The notes under the pieces: generated by a model
What the model was told of the DNA's origin: nothing
Databases searched by the model: none
The model's input: only the letters and a program-made list of their open reading frames with translations
Program-made: the position numbers and the translations under genes
Shown here: one piece after another, positions 36,070 through 45,859 of the stretch
Layout: the number at the start of each line of letters is the position of its first letter
Numbering within the stretch: the stretch's first letter is position 1
Assembly: GCF_000400505.1 (NCBI RefSeq)
Contig: NZ_CM001857.1
Location: 4,024,274-4,088,273 of the forward strand
Length of the DNA stretch: 64,000 nucleotides
Reading direction: 5' to 3'
DNA from: Musicola paradisiaca NCPPB 2511
GTDB taxonomy: Bacteria > Pseudomonadota > Gammaproteobacteria > Enterobacterales > Enterobacteriaceae

Positions 36070-36885
36070 TTAACGGCCCTGGTTGATGGTTGCCTGTTTC
36101 AGCGCACCGTCCTGCAAGCCCCATTTGCTGAGGATGGCCTGATAGCTGCCGTCGGCGATCATCGCGTTGAAGGCCGCCTGCACTGCGGCTACCAGTACCG
36201 GATCCTTATTGTCGATGCCGATGCCGGTCAGTTGGAAAGAGAAGGCTTTGCCCAGCGGTTTGTAGGTGTCTTTTTCCAGATTCATGATGTACGGCAGGGT
36301 TTCGCTGCCCTGCACCGCGCCGTCCAGACGACGCTGACGCAGTTGGGCGCGCGCGTCGGCGGTACCTTCGGCGCCGACCACGTCGATTGCCGGTTTGCCC
36401 GCCGCTTCACAGTTGGCCTTGCTCCAGGCGGCGATTTCCGCCGGGAACGTCGTGCGACGGCTGGAACCAACGCGCTTGCCGCACAGGTCAGTCAGCTCTT
36501 TGATGTCGCTGCGGGAGGTGGTGGTGTAAAACTGCGGGCCGGTGGAGAAGTAGTCAACAAAGCTCACCACTTTCTGGCGTTCCTGGGTATCCGTCATACC
36601 GGACATGATCATATCGACACGTTTGGTGGCGACGGCGTTGATCATCTGTTCGAAACCGATCTCCTGCCAGTTGATTTTGACGCCCAGCTTTTTCGCCATT
36701 TCCATACCCAGATCGTAATCCACCCCCATCAACTGGTTGGTGGCCGGATCCTTGAATTCCATCGGCGGATAGTTCGGCATGATGGCGACCGTCAGCTCGC
36801 CCTTGCTTTTGATGCTGTCGGGCAGCGTGATGGCGGCATGCGCGGCGGAGCCCAGCAGAGCGCCGGTGATTAAAGCGGACAGCAT
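36070..36885 (-). CDS. Polar amino acid ABC transporter substrate-binding protein
   Basis: Periplasmic family-3 solute-binding protein. From ATG 36885 it has 271 residues with signal-peptide core 'LSALITGALLGSAAHAA' and SBP_bac_3 motifs ('LTVAIMPNYPPMEFKD', 'VDYDLGMEMAKKLG', 'DMIMSGMTDTQERQKVVSF'). An ATG at 36896 begins ATGAAAAAA then stops out of frame; one more A in that A6 run would give 'MKKIMLSAL', a normal charged signal start. This is the fourth single-base homopolymer anomaly of the window. Operon with the ATPase and permease upstream; ligand probably an amino acid or aminopolycarboxylate. Confidence 0.88.
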   Translation of the reverse strand: MLSALITGALLGSAAHAAITLPDSIKSKGELTVAIMPNYPPMEFKDPATNQLMGVDYDLGMEMAKKLGVKINWQEIGFEQMINAVATKRVDMIMSGMTDTQERQKVVSFVDYFSTGPQFYTTTSRSDIKELTDLCGKRVGSSRRTTFPAEIAAWSKANCEAAGKPAIDVVGAEGTADARAQLRQRRLDGAVQGSETLPYIMNLEKDTYKPLGKAFSFQLTGIGIDNKDPVLVAAVQAAFNAMIADGSYQAILSKWGLQDGALKQATINQGR

Positions 36886-36919
36886 TATTTTTTCATCTGT
36901 AGTTACCCTGTTGTTGACG

Positions 36920-37684
36920 TTAGAGAAGAATTGCGGAAATAAAATTTTGCAGCCGGGGGTTCTGCGGATTCAGCAACACATCCTCAGGGGTGCCCCGTTC
37001 AATAATCTGGCCTTCATCCATAAACACGACCTGATTTGCCACTTCCCGGGCAAAACCCATCTCATGAGTGACCACCAACATGGTGGTGCCATCCTTCGCC
37101 AGCGTCCTCATGACGCCCAATACTTCGCCGACCATCTCCGGGTCGAGCGCCGAAGTCGGTTCATCGAACAGCATCAGCTTGGGCTTCATCGCCAGCGCGC
37201 GCGCAATGGCGACGCGCTGCTGCTGCCCGCCGGACAACGACTCCGGATAGGCGTTGGCCTTGTTGGCCAGCCCTACCCGGTTAAGCAGATCCATCGCCTC
37301 TTCGGTGGCTTCCCGTTTGGGGCGCAGCAGCACCTGCATCGGCCCTTCGATCACGTTTTCCAACGCGGTCTTGTGAGGAAAGAGATTGAAACGCTGGAAT
37401 ACCATGCCGGTATGCAGCCGCTGGCGGGCAATCTGCTTGTCGCTCAGGGGGTGCAGTTTTTTACCGGCGATGCGGTAGCCCACCAGTTCGTCGTCGATCC
37501 AGATGCCGCCGTTGTCGATTTTTTCCAGCTGATTGATACAACGCAGAAAGGTACTTTTCCCCGAGCCGGACGGGCCGAGAATGCACATCACCTCGCCATA
37601 ACTGACGTCGAGATTGATGTCTTTCAGCGCATGAAAATCGTCAAAGTATTTATTGACGTTGACCGCTTTTACGATGGTTCTCAT
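36920..37684 (-). CDS. Polar amino acid ABC transporter ATPase (GlnQ-type)
   Basis: 254-residue ATPase. Walker A GPSGSGKS near residues 37-44, '[16 protein letters not shown]', signature '[15 protein letters not shown]', Walker B '[14 protein letters not shown]' and '[12 protein letters not shown]', all typical of GlnQ/HisP-type proteins. ATG 37684 has GGGAGA upstream and is preferred over a frame 26 codons longer. Lies between the permease and the binding-protein genes. Confidence 0.95.
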   Translation of the reverse strand: MRTIVKAVNVNKYFDDFHALKDINLDVSYGEVMCILGPSGSGKSTFLRCINQLEKIDNGGIWIDDELVGYRIAGKKLHPLSDKQIARQRLHTGMVFQRFNLFPHKTALENVIEGPMQVLLRPKREATEEAMDLLNRVGLANKANAYPESLSGGQQQRVAIARALAMKPKLMLFDEPTSALDPEMVGEVLGVMRTLAKDGTTMLVVTHEMGFAREVANQVVFMDEGQIIERGTPEDVLLNPQNPRLQNFISAILL

Positions 37685-37706
37685 GGTTCTGTTCTCCCGG
37701 CCCGAA

Positions 37707-38584
37707 TCAGGCGCGACGCCGGTTGCCGCGGGAGAAATATTTCTCCAGCCGGTTTTGACCAAAGGACAGCACCGTCACCACCATCAGGTACCAGATACCC
37801 GCCACAAACAGCAGTTCCATCACGCGCGCATTGGCGTAGTAAATGTTCTGGGTGTTGTAGAGCAGTTCGGAGTATTGAATCATGCTGGCGAGACTGGTGG
37901 TCTTGATCATGCTGATGAATTCGTTGCCCACCGGCGGGATGATCACCCGCATCGCCTGCGGCAGAATGATGCGCCGCAGCGCTTGCAGGCGCGGCATGCC
38001 GATAGCCTTGGCGGCTTCATACTGGCCGATATCGACCGACAGCAGCCCGGCGCGCACCACCTCGGAGGTATACGCCCCCTGGTTGATACTCAGCCCCAGC
38101 AGCGCGGCGAAAAACGGGGTCATCACGGTGACGGTTTCCACGCTGAACACCCCGGCAGCGTAATGCGCGGGAACACCAACGCCAGGTTGAACCACAGCAA
38201 CAGTTGCAGGATCAGCGGCGTACCGCGGAAGATCCAGGCGTAGCCCACCGAGACATAGTGCAGCACCGGGTTGGGCGACATATGCATGATGGCGGCGATA
38301 ACGCCGAACAGAATGCCGAGCGCCATCGCCAGCACCGCCATCACCAGCGTATTCACCACCCCGTCAAGGATGGCTTTGGCGGTAAAAAACTGGCCGACAT
38401 ACGACCATTCGATATTCCCGCGGGAGAAGGCGTGCACCAACGCCGCCAGCAGCACGACAATCACCACGGTGGCGGTGATGCGGCCGTAATAGCGGCGCGG
38501 CACATACTCGTAGTGACTGAGATCGACGTATTTGTTATTGCGCACCGGCGCGTTTTCCACATCGGGAAGCGGTGAAGTATTCAT
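37707..38584 (-). pseudogene. Polar amino acid ABC permease (HisM/GlnP-type), split by a frameshift
   Basis: The 5' part from ATG 38584 encodes the N-terminus and first helices to 'LLLWFNLALVFPRITLPG', then shifts. Inserting one G in the G4 run (minus strand, about 38157-38160) yields 'LPGVFSVETVTVMTPFFA', continuous with the downstream frame that carries the permease EAA loop ('AAKAIGMPRLQALRRIILP') and ends at 37707. Combined length about 292 residues, normal for the family. The site is a homopolymer, so a sequencing error is a real possibility; if the mutation is real, the importer lacks a working permease. Confidence 0.8.
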
Positions 38585-38729
38585 TCCGAGCTCCATCTGG
38601 TTAAGCCGCAGAGGCCGAAAAATCATGACGAAACGTCATATCGGGCATTGGGCGCCGAGTTGGACGGGACGACGCAGCCGCGAGGCCCCCCGGCCCGTTC
38701 CTGCGCCGCCCGTCCGCCGGAGAACGGCG

Positions 38730-40160
38730 TTATGACAAGGTCGGCCCTTGATACGTGCACGCCCATTCAGCCTGTACGGCCATGACCTGCTTCAGACGCA
38801 TTATCTGTTCCGCTACGCGGGCCGGTGCGGTGCCGCCATAGCCATCACGGGCGCCGATCGCCGCCGTCAGGGTCAAGGCATTGCGCACATCCGGCGTCAG
38901 ACGTTCATCCACTTCCGCCAGCTGCGCGTCGCTCACTTCCCACAGTTGCAGAGCGTGCGCTTCGCAAAAACGCACCAGTCTGCCAGTGATCTCGTGAGCC
39001 TCTTTGAACGGCACGCCGCGCACCGCCAGCCAATCCGCCACTTCCGTCGCCAACGTGAACCCGTCCGGCGCCTGACGCAGCAGCTGTGCTTTGTTCACCA
39101 CCAGGGTGTCGGGCATGCCGGCCATCGCGGGCAGCACCACCAGCAGGGTCTCGACCGCATCCATCGCATGGCGCTTGTCTTCGCTCAGGTCGCGGTTGTA
39201 GGAGAGCGGCAGCGCCTTCATGGTGGCCAGCATCCCGGCCAGATTGCCGATCAACCGCCCGCTGCGGCCGCGCGTCAGTTCGGCGATATCCGGGTTTTTC
39301 TTCTGCGGCATGATGGAACTGCCGGTAGCGTAGCTGTCGTCGATCTCCACCCAGCGGAACTGGCGGGAGGCCCACAGGCACACCTCTTCGCTCAGCCGGG
39401 ACAAGTTCACCCCCAGCATGCTGGCGGCAAACTGGAATTCAGCCACATGGTCGCGGCTGGCGACCGCATCAATCGAGTTTTCACAGGGCGCGTCGTAGCC
39501 CAACTCGGCGGCGGACAGCTCTGGGTGTTTGGCGATCGCCGAACCGGCCATGGCCGCCGCGCCGAGCGGCGACAGCGCACAGCGTTTATCCCAGTCTTGC
39601 AGGCGCTGGATATCGCGCGAAAACGACTGGGCGTGCGCCATCAACTGGTGGCCGAAGACGATCGGCTGCGCCTGCTGCAAATGGGTAAAGCCGGGCGCCA
39701 ACGTCTCCACATGCTGTTCGGACTGTTTCACCAGCGCCGCCTGCAAGGCCAGCAACCGGCGAGTAATCTGGCGCACGCTGTCACGCAGATAGAGGCGTAA
39801 ATCGTTGGCGGTTTGATCGTTGCGGGAACGACCGGCGCGCAGCTTGCCGCCGACGGCGCCCAGCCGTTCGGTCAGCTCGCGCTCGATAAAGGTATGCACG
39901 TCTTCATCGCCCCATACCGGCTGCGTTTTGCCGGCGCGGAAGTCGTCATTGAGCGTGGCCAGCGCATCGACGATCTGGCGGGTTTCCGCTTCCGTCAGCA
40001 ATCCGGCCCGCTGCAATTCATGGGCGTGGGCGCGACAGCCCGCCAGGTCGTATGGCGCCAGCGAGAAATAATAATCCGGGCTACGCGACAGGGTGGTCAG
40101 GGATTCGGCGGGCGGATTTTTGAAACGCGCGCCCCACAGCAGATCGGAACTCTTCGCCAT
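38730..40160 (-). CDS. Argininosuccinate lyase-like enzyme (aspartase/fumarase superfamily)
   Basis: 476-residue C-N lyase. Superfamily signature 'GSSIMPQKKNPD', plus 'DEDVHTFIERELTERLG', 'KLRAGRSRNDQTANDLRLYL' and 'GFTHLQQAQPIVFGHQL', all as in ArgH. Location in a catabolic operon with an amino acid transporter and MmgE/PrpD protein rather than with other arg genes argues for a different substrate, for instance an N-succinyl amino acid that yields fumarate plus an amine. EDDS lyase and iminodisuccinate lyase belong to the same superfamily. ATG 40160 has GAGG six bases upstream; a start four codons earlier is possible. First gene of the minus-strand cluster. Confidence 0.88.
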   Translation of the reverse strand: MAKSSDLLWGARFKNPPAESLTTLSRSPDYYFSLAPYDLAGCRAHAHELQRAGLLTEAETRQIVDALATLNDDFRAGKTQPVWGDEDVHTFIERELTERLGAVGGKLRAGRSRNDQTANDLRLYLRDSVRQITRRLLALQAALVKQSEQHVETLAPGFTHLQQAQPIVFGHQLMAHAQSFSRDIQRLQDWDKRCALSPLGAAAMAGSAIAKHPELSAAELGYDAPCENSIDAVASRDHVAEFQFAASMLGVNLSRLSEEVCLWASRQFRWVEIDDSYATGSSIMPQKKNPDIAELTRGRSGRLIGNLAGMLATMKALPLSYNRDLSEDKRHAMDAVETLLVVLPAMAGMPDTLVVNKAQLLRQAPDGFTLATEVADWLAVRGVPFKEAHEITGRLVRFCEAHALQLWEVSDAQLAEVDERLTPDVRNALTLTAAIGARDGYGGTAPARVAEQIMRLKQVMAVQAEWACTYQGPTLS

Positions 40161-40327
40161 AACAAGCCTCATACAGGCATATTCGTCATATGCATTGATA
40201 AAAAAAAGGGTATTTCCTGTTGGACAACAAAAATAAATCTGGCAGATTTGTCGATAAATTAAGAAACCAGCGCCCGCCAGACGGTGGTTATATTCATAAT
40301 AAAAATAGGCGGAGGTAAATATTCATT

Positions 40328-41275
40328 ATGGAAAGTAGACTTTCCAATTTGGGAAACCCATCACCAGCCAAGAATGACGCCACTCAACTTTCAATAAACA
40401 ACGTTGATTTGAAATTACTGCGCGTATTTAAATGCGTGGTCGAAGCCGGCGGATTCACCTCGGCCAGCGTTGAATTGAATATTGGACTCGCCGCCATCAG
40501 CAAACAGATTTCTGATCTGGAAATTCGGCTCGGCATGACGTTATGCAGCCGGGGGAGGGATGGATTTTCGCTTACAGAACATGGCATTAGTGTATATCAA
40601 GCCACATTGGAACTCTTTGGCGCCATCAATCAATTTCGCGATAAATTGCACAGCACCCGTAATGACATATTAGGGGAAATAAATATTTCGCTGATCGACA
40701 ATATAATTACCGACCCTAATTCCCCCATCACCAAAGCGGTGCAAACACTGCACCGTTCTGCACCAAAAGTCAGCATACGATTACAAACCACATCCTTGGA
40801 TGATTTAGAAAGAGGAATAAATGAAGGCCGTTTTACCTGCGGTATTGCACCGGTCTATCAGGAGAAAATGGATTTCGATTATTACCCGCTATATATCGAA
40901 GAATCTCAATTATATTGCGGACAAGAACATGAGTTCTTCCATATGGAAAATGAATTACTGACGTTACCGCGATTAAAACAGGCCGTTATTGTCAATCACG
41001 CTTATTCCAGTTTGAATTATGCCCGCAAGCCCTTCAATTTTCACAGCAGCCACGTGCAAGCGGTGCAGGTGGAAGCGGTCGCCATGTTACTGCTGACCGG
41101 CTGCTTTATCGGCTACCTTCCCAGCCATTATGCGCAGCGCTACGTCGAGCAGGGACAACTGCGCGCCATCGGCGCCGACGACCTGCGCATCTCGGTGCCC
41201 ATCAGTCTCGTCCTCCGCAAAGGCCGCAAGATCAACGTCATCATCAAGCTGTTCATGGAAGCGCTGGGGCTATAA
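40328..41275 (+). CDS. LysR-family regulator, divergent from the lyase cluster
   Basis: 315-residue LysR protein: N-terminal helix-turn-helix ('GGFTSASVELNIGLAAISKQ', 'GRDGFSLTEHGISVYQ') and C-terminal effector domain. It has an N-terminal extension of about 25 residues before the homology. Divergent from the argininosuccinate lyase-like gene across 167 bases, the standard layout for a LysR activator of a catabolic operon. The coding sequence starts more AT-rich than the cluster it faces. GGAGG precedes the ATG at a rather long spacing. Confidence 0.88.
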   Translation: MESRLSNLGNPSPAKNDATQLSINNVDLKLLRVFKCVVEAGGFTSASVELNIGLAAISKQISDLEIRLGMTLCSRGRDGFSLTEHGISVYQATLELFGAINQFRDKLHSTRNDILGEINISLIDNIITDPNSPITKAVQTLHRSAPKVSIRLQTTSLDDLERGINEGRFTCGIAPVYQEKMDFDYYPLYIEESQLYCGQEHEFFHMENELLTLPRLKQAVIVNHAYSSLNYARKPFNFHSSHVQAVQVEAVAMLLLTGCFIGYLPSHYAQRYVEQGQLRAIGADDLRISVPISLVLRKGRKINVIIKLFMEALGL

Positions 41276-41476
41276 ACGACAGCGCCACGTTCATGCTTCA
41301 GCGCCGGCGGGCGAGCGCCGAAAACCTTTCTGCGTATCCCCAACGCGCCCTCGCGCCACGCAACAGCATGGCGGCCAAGCGCACCATTAAGGTGCAGCCG
41401 GATAAGGAATGCGTGTTTCATTACACGGCATCGCCTGGCATAGTTAACGCATCGTCTAACCGAGTCAGGCAACTAC

Positions 41477-42247
41477 ATGGCAGCCACCTCCCCCTGGACG
41501 CGCGACCAACTGCTGATTGCGTTCACCCTGTACAGCCAATTGCCCTTTGGCAAGCTGCATGCCCGCAACCCCGATATCATCCGCTACGCCGAGCTGATAG
41601 GCAGAACGCCCTCTGCACTGGCGATGAAACTGGTCAATCTCGCCAGCTTGGATCCGGTGATCCTCAATTCCGGGCGCACCGGCCTTAGCCAGGTATCCAA
41701 GGCCGACAGGGCGCTTTGGCAGGAGATGGAGCAGGATCCGCAACAATTCGAGCAACAATGCCAGCAGGCGATGAACCGTCTCACCCCGGTGACGGCATCG
41801 TTGCAGGCGCAGGAACCGGCGCCCGATTTTTACGGCCGCGAGCGCCTAACGCCGATCCGCGCCCGCGTCGGTCAGCAACTGTTTCGCAAGCGGGTGCTGG
41901 GCGTCTATGGCGAGCGTTGTTGCCTAACCGGTCTGGAAGAGCCGACACTGCTGATCGCCAGCCATATCCGCCCGTGGAAAGACGCCGCCGAGTACCGGCT
42001 CGACCCGCGCAATGGCCTGTGTCTTTCCGCCCTGCATGACAAGGCGTTCGATACCGGGCTTATCGCCTTCAACGATCATCTGGAACTGGTGCTGTCCCGC
42101 CAGATCAAAAAACTCGCCAGCCTTGCCAGCGCCACGCTGTTCGAACAGTACGAAGGCCAACAATTGAGGTTGCCGGATGTTGAACGCTACGCGCCGGATC
42201 CGGCCCATCTGGCTTACCACCGGCAGCATATTTTTCTGAAGCCGTAG
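41477..42247 (+). CDS. HNH endonuclease-domain protein
   Basis: 256-residue protein with a C-terminal HNH motif of the HNH_2 type: 'CLTGLEEPTLLIASHIRPW' then 'NGLCLSALHDKAFDTGLI'. The N-terminal half ('WTRDQLLIAFTLYSQLPFG', 'IGRTPSALAMKLVNLASLD') is the domain commonly fused to such nucleases, thought to act in DNA restriction. Lone gene without a methylase partner. Function is predicted only from the family. Confidence 0.85.
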   Translation: MAATSPWTRDQLLIAFTLYSQLPFGKLHARNPDIIRYAELIGRTPSALAMKLVNLASLDPVILNSGRTGLSQVSKADRALWQEMEQDPQQFEQQCQQAMNRLTPVTASLQAQEPAPDFYGRERLTPIRARVGQQLFRKRVLGVYGERCCLTGLEEPTLLIASHIRPWKDAAEYRLDPRNGLCLSALHDKAFDTGLIAFNDHLELVLSRQIKKLASLASATLFEQYEGQQLRLPDVERYAPDPAHLAYHRQHIFLKP

Positions 42248-42336
42248 GCGGCCTCGCGTTGGTTCAGTTGCGTAATCTGGGCGTTATCGCTGCGGGCCGC
42301 AATCCTCATCCCCCTACAATCGCATCCTCATCGGAG

Positions 42337-42376
42337 TAAAAACGCCCGCGCCAGGTATCTCTCCGGCGCGGGCGTT
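42337..42376 (-). terminator. Rho-independent terminator of the transketolase/kinase operon
   Basis: 12-base-pair stem AACGCCCGCGCC/GGCGCGGGCGTT with a 12-base loop. Read on the minus strand it ends in a T5 run (the A-run at 42338-42342 on the plus strand). It lies 48 bases after the last SDR gene of the nine-gene operon. Confidence 0.85.
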
Positions 42377-42423
42377 GATGTTCGCGGCATATTCAGCGGT
42401 AATCCGCCAGTGTGGCACCGCCC

Positions 42424-43221
42424 CTACGACATAATCAGCCCGCCATCCACATTAATCGTCTGGCCGGTGATGTAGCGGGCGTCGTCGGAAGCCAGAAACG
42501 CCACCAGCCCGGCGACATCCTGCGGTTTGCCGGCGCGTTTGAGCGGGATGCCTTGCACCCACTCCGCCATCAGTTCCCCTTTGCCGTAGTGTTTTTCCTC
42601 TGTGCTGAGGATTTCACCCCATACCCGGTCGTTGTAGTCCCACATTTCACTGTCGATGATGCCGGGGCAAAACGCGTTAACCGTGATGTTCCAAGGCGCC
42701 AGTTCCTGCGCCAGACTTTGGGTAATGCCGATCACGCCCATCTTGCTGGCGGCATAGTGCGGCGTATAGATAAACCCCTTGCGGCCCTGGCCGGACGAGG
42801 TATTGATCAGGCAGCCGGACTGCTGTTTCACCATGTATTTCGCCGCTTCGCGGCAGCACAGCCAGACGCCGGTGGTATTCACCGCCAGCACGTTTTCGAA
42901 ATCGGCCTTCGGCATCCGGTCATAGTAATCAATGGTGATCACCCCGGCGTTTTGCACCGATACATCAATCCGCCCGAAACGCGCCATCGCCTGCCGATAC
43001 AGGTTCTGCACCTGTTCTTCATCGGTCACATCCGCCACCAGCGGCAGCACCGCCGCGCCATACCGCGCCTGTATGTGATCGGCGGTGGCGAACACCCGCT
43101 CCGAGTTGGAGACCATCACCAGACCGGCGCCATCGCGCGCGAAACGTTCTGCGATACCGGCGCCAATCCCCCGGCATGCGCCGGTAATAACAACCGTCTT
43201 ACCCTGAAAATCCCGTTGCAC
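42424..43221 (-). CDS. Short-chain dehydrogenase/reductase (SDR), distal gene of the operon
   Basis: 265-residue NAD(P)-dependent oxidoreductase. Rossmann motif 'VVITGACRGIGAG' (TGxxxGxG) near the N-terminus, 'QNAGVITID' (NAG), catalytic Ser in 'LINTSSGQGRKG', and Tyr/Lys pair in 'YAASKMGVIG'. A GTG start at 43221 is chosen because GAGGAG lies 8 bases upstream; the ATG seven codons earlier has no site. Presumably oxidises a sugar alcohol or aldose of the imported substrate. Confidence 0.88.
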   Translation of the reverse strand: MQRDFQGKTVVITGACRGIGAGIAERFARDGAGLVMVSNSERVFATADHIQARYGAAVLPLVADVTDEEQVQNLYRQAMARFGRIDVSVQNAGVITIDYYDRMPKADFENVLAVNTTGVWLCCREAAKYMVKQQSGCLINTSSGQGRKGFIYTPHYAASKMGVIGITQSLAQELAPWNITVNAFCPGIIDSEMWDYNDRVWGEILSTEEKHYGKGELMAEWVQGIPLKRAGKPQDVAGLVAFLASDDARYITGQTINVDGGLIMS

Positions 43222-43267
43222 TCTGATTCTCCTCTTCTTCATGACAATGCGTCATTGTCCGGATGGT

Positions 43268-44782
43268 TCAAGCCAGCACCGGCGCGTCCTGCCACAAGGT
43301 GCGCTGCACCGCCGCCTTCCAGCCCTGCCAGCTTTCCTGATACCGCTGATGCCGCGCATCGTCCGGGTACCAGCACTCGTGCGCCGGCAGCAGCGGTTCC
43401 AGTTGTGCGTCACTCAGCCGCCCCAACGTGCGTCGCGCCAGCAACCCGGCGCCCAACGCCGACAGCTCGGCGGTCGCGCTGCGCGCCACCGGGCAACCCA
43501 GCAGATCGGCCTGAAACTGCATCAGCCAGGCATTGCGCGTCGGCCCGCCGTCCACCATCAACTGCGCCAGATGAAAATCCGGGTGCTGACGCATGGCGTC
43601 GACCACATCGGCAATCTGATACGCGATCGCTTCCAGCGCCGCCCGCACCAGATGCGGCTGCCCGCTGCCACGGCTTAGTCCGCACATCACCCCGCGGGCG
43701 CGATCGTTCCACCAGGGCGCGCCGGTGCCGGTCAGCGCCGGGACGAAATACACCCCGTCGGTGGAGTCCACGCTGGCGGGTAACGTCTGCAACTGCGCGG
43801 CCAGCTCCGCCGCCGGCAGCCGGTTCAACCCGGTGGCTTGTAGCATCCAGGCCACGCCGTCGCCGGTGTGGGGAATATTGCCTTCCAGCGCGTACACCGG
43901 CCGTTCGCCGTCATGCCAGGCCACGGTGGTGGCCAGTTGGGTAATGCGCGTGTCCGGCACGCCCAGCGGCGCCATCACCGACGAACCGGTGCCGTAGGTG
44001 GCCTTCACCCCGCCCGGACGCCCCAGCCCGTGGCCGTACAACGCGGCGTGGGAATCTCCCACCATCGCCAGAATCGGCATACCGTCCGGTACGCCGGGCA
44101 CGCCCAGGGTGACGCCGAATTCGCCGGCCGAGGGCATCAGCTCCGGCAACGCCGCACGCGGCACGCCGAACAGCGCCAGCATTTCGTCGTCCCACTGCAA
44201 ACGATGCAGATTAAGCAATTGGGTGCGAGCGGCGTTGGAGAGATCACAACGGAACTGCCTCCCGCCGGTCAGGTGCCACAACAACCAGGCGTCGATGGTG
44301 CCCAGGCAAATTTCGCCGGCGGCAGCGCGCGCATGGCCGTCCGGCGTGTTATCCAGCAGCCAGCGCATCTTGGAGCCGGAGAACAGCGGCGCCACCGGCA
44401 ACCCGGTCGCCGCGCGGATCGCCGCTTCCCGCTGCTCGCGCCGCAGTTGTTCGCAAAACGGCGCCGAGCGGGAACACTGCCAGGTCAGCGCCGGGGAAAT
44501 CGGCTGGCCGGTATCGCGCCGCCAGCCGATGGCGGTTTCCCGCTGGTTGCTGACGGCCAACGCCGCAACCCGCGCCGCGCCCACTTGCTCCATCACCTCG
44601 CGTACCACCGCGAACGACTCGGCCAGCAGCGCTGCGCCGTCCTGTTCTACCCAGCCGGCCTGCGGCGTGAGCAACGTCAGCGAACGTGAAGCGTTGGCGA
44701 CTACCCGGCCGTCGGCATCAATGGCGACCGCCTTGACGTTGCTGGTGCCTTCGTCCAGCGCGACGATAATGTCTCTAGACAT
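43268..44782 (-). CDS. FGGY-family carbohydrate kinase (glycerol kinase-like)
   Basis: 504-residue kinase. FGGY features: 'IIVALDEGTSNVKAVAIDAD', 'SNQRETAIGWRRDTGQP', 'YGTGSSVMAPLG', 'FVPALTGTGAPWWND' and 'LMVDGGPTRNAWLMQFQADL'. It differs from glycerol kinase in replacing the usual DQGTTS with DEGTSN. In the operon it would phosphorylate the ketose produced by a dehydrogenase, giving the transketolase substrate. D-apulose kinase is one candidate activity (inference). Start overlaps the permease stop by 8 bases. Confidence 0.92.
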   Translation of the reverse strand: MSRDIIVALDEGTSNVKAVAIDADGRVVANASRSLTLLTPQAGWVEQDGAALLAESFAVVREVMEQVGAARVAALAVSNQRETAIGWRRDTGQPISPALTWQCSRSAPFCEQLRREQREAAIRAATGLPVAPLFSGSKMRWLLDNTPDGHARAAAGEICLGTIDAWLLWHLTGGRQFRCDLSNAARTQLLNLHRLQWDDEMLALFGVPRAALPELMPSAGEFGVTLGVPGVPDGMPILAMVGDSHAALYGHGLGRPGGVKATYGTGSSVMAPLGVPDTRITQLATTVAWHDGERPVYALEGNIPHTGDGVAWMLQATGLNRLPAAELAAQLQTLPASVDSTDGVYFVPALTGTGAPWWNDRARGVMCGLSRGSGQPHLVRAALEAIAYQIADVVDAMRQHPDFHLAQLMVDGGPTRNAWLMQFQADLLGCPVARSATAELSALGAGLLARRTLGRLSDAQLEPLLPAHECWYPDDARHQRYQESWQGWKAAVQRTLWQDAPVLA

Positions 44783-45842
44783 GGCTCACCTCCGACAGCG
44801 GGTTAACTGCCTGCTTTTTTTCGTGACGACGCATCATCACCACCTTGTTCTGCAACCGCTGTTGGAACTGATCGATCACCACCGCGGTGACGATCACCAC
44901 GCCTTTGATCACCATCTGCCAGAAATCGCTGACCCCCATCATCACCATGCCGTCGGCCAGAAAAACGATCACGAACGCGCCGATGATGGAGCCGGACACC
45001 CGCCCGCGCCCGCCCGCCAGCGCGGTGCCGCCCAACACGGTGGCGCCGATGGCGTCCATCTCGAACATGTTGCCGGTCATCGGATGGGCGGTTTGCAGTT
45101 GCGACGCCACCACCAGCCCCACCAGCGCGGCGCACAAGCCGGAAAAGGCGTAGACGAAGATTTTTACGTTGACGATCGGCACCCCGGCGAGGCGCGCGGC
45201 GGATTCGTTACCGCCGGTGGCGTAGATGTAGCGGCCCAACGGGGTTTTGCGCGTCAGGTACAGGCCGATCAGCAGGAACAACGCCATCAGCCAGATCGGC
45301 AGATAGATGCCGAGCAGCGTGCCGGAACCGAGAATGGCGAACCCGGTATTGCCCAGTTCGGGCATGCCGTTAAGGTTGGCGTAGGTGCTGCCGTCGTTAA
45401 ACAGCAGCGCCGCGCCGCGGGCGACATACATCATGCCCAGCGTGCAGATAAACGGCGCCACGCCAAGCCGGGTGATCACTACGCCGTTGACCAACCCGAT
45501 CAGCACGCCGAACAACGCGACGACCAGGATCACTTCCGGCACATTGAGAAACAGCACATTGCCGCCCCACAACGGGATGCCGTTGGTTAATAGCGCGCCG
45601 GCCACCATGCCGCAGATACCGGCCACCGCGCCGACGGACAGGTCAATACCGCTGGTCAGGATCACCAACGTCATGCCGATCGCCAACAACCCGGTGATCG
45701 CCACATGCTGGGTCATGATCAGCAGGTTGGAAGTAGTGAGAAAGTTCGGCACCATCAGGCTGAAAAAGGCCACCACGATCAGCAACGCGATAAAAGTTCT
45801 GGCCTTCAGCAGGGACATGTAAAACATATATTTTTGATTCAT
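44775..45842 (-). CDS. Ribose-type ABC transporter permease (RbsC-like)
   Basis: 355-residue inner-membrane permease with about nine membrane segments, 'AIGMTLVILTSGIDLSVGAV' (the RbsC hallmark), 'YIYATGGNESAARLAGV' and 'GRGRVSGSIIGAFVIVFLAD'. ATG 45842 is preferred (GGAG upstream); an in-frame TTG two codons earlier is possible. Lies 17 bases downstream of the ATPase gene. Confidence 0.93.
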   Translation of the reverse strand: MNQKYMFYMSLLKARTFIALLIVVAFFSLMVPNFLTTSNLLIMTQHVAITGLLAIGMTLVILTSGIDLSVGAVAGICGMVAGALLTNGIPLWGGNVLFLNVPEVILVVALFGVLIGLVNGVVITRLGVAPFICTLGMMYVARGAALLFNDGSTYANLNGMPELGNTGFAILGSGTLLGIYLPIWLMALFLLIGLYLTRKTPLGRYIYATGGNESAARLAGVPIVNVKIFVYAFSGLCAALVGLVVASQLQTAHPMTGNMFEMDAIGATVLGGTALAGGRGRVSGSIIGAFVIVFLADGMVMMGVSDFWQMVIKGVVIVTAVVIDQFQQRLQNKVVMMRRHEKKQAVNPLSEVSHV

Positions 45843-45859
45843 GATCAACTCCGGCCTGT

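Noticed and set aside
43998..45590. 530-codon plus-strand frame opposite the kinase and permease genes
   Set aside because: His/Gln-rich antisense product with no domain; the minus-strand genes explain the DNA.
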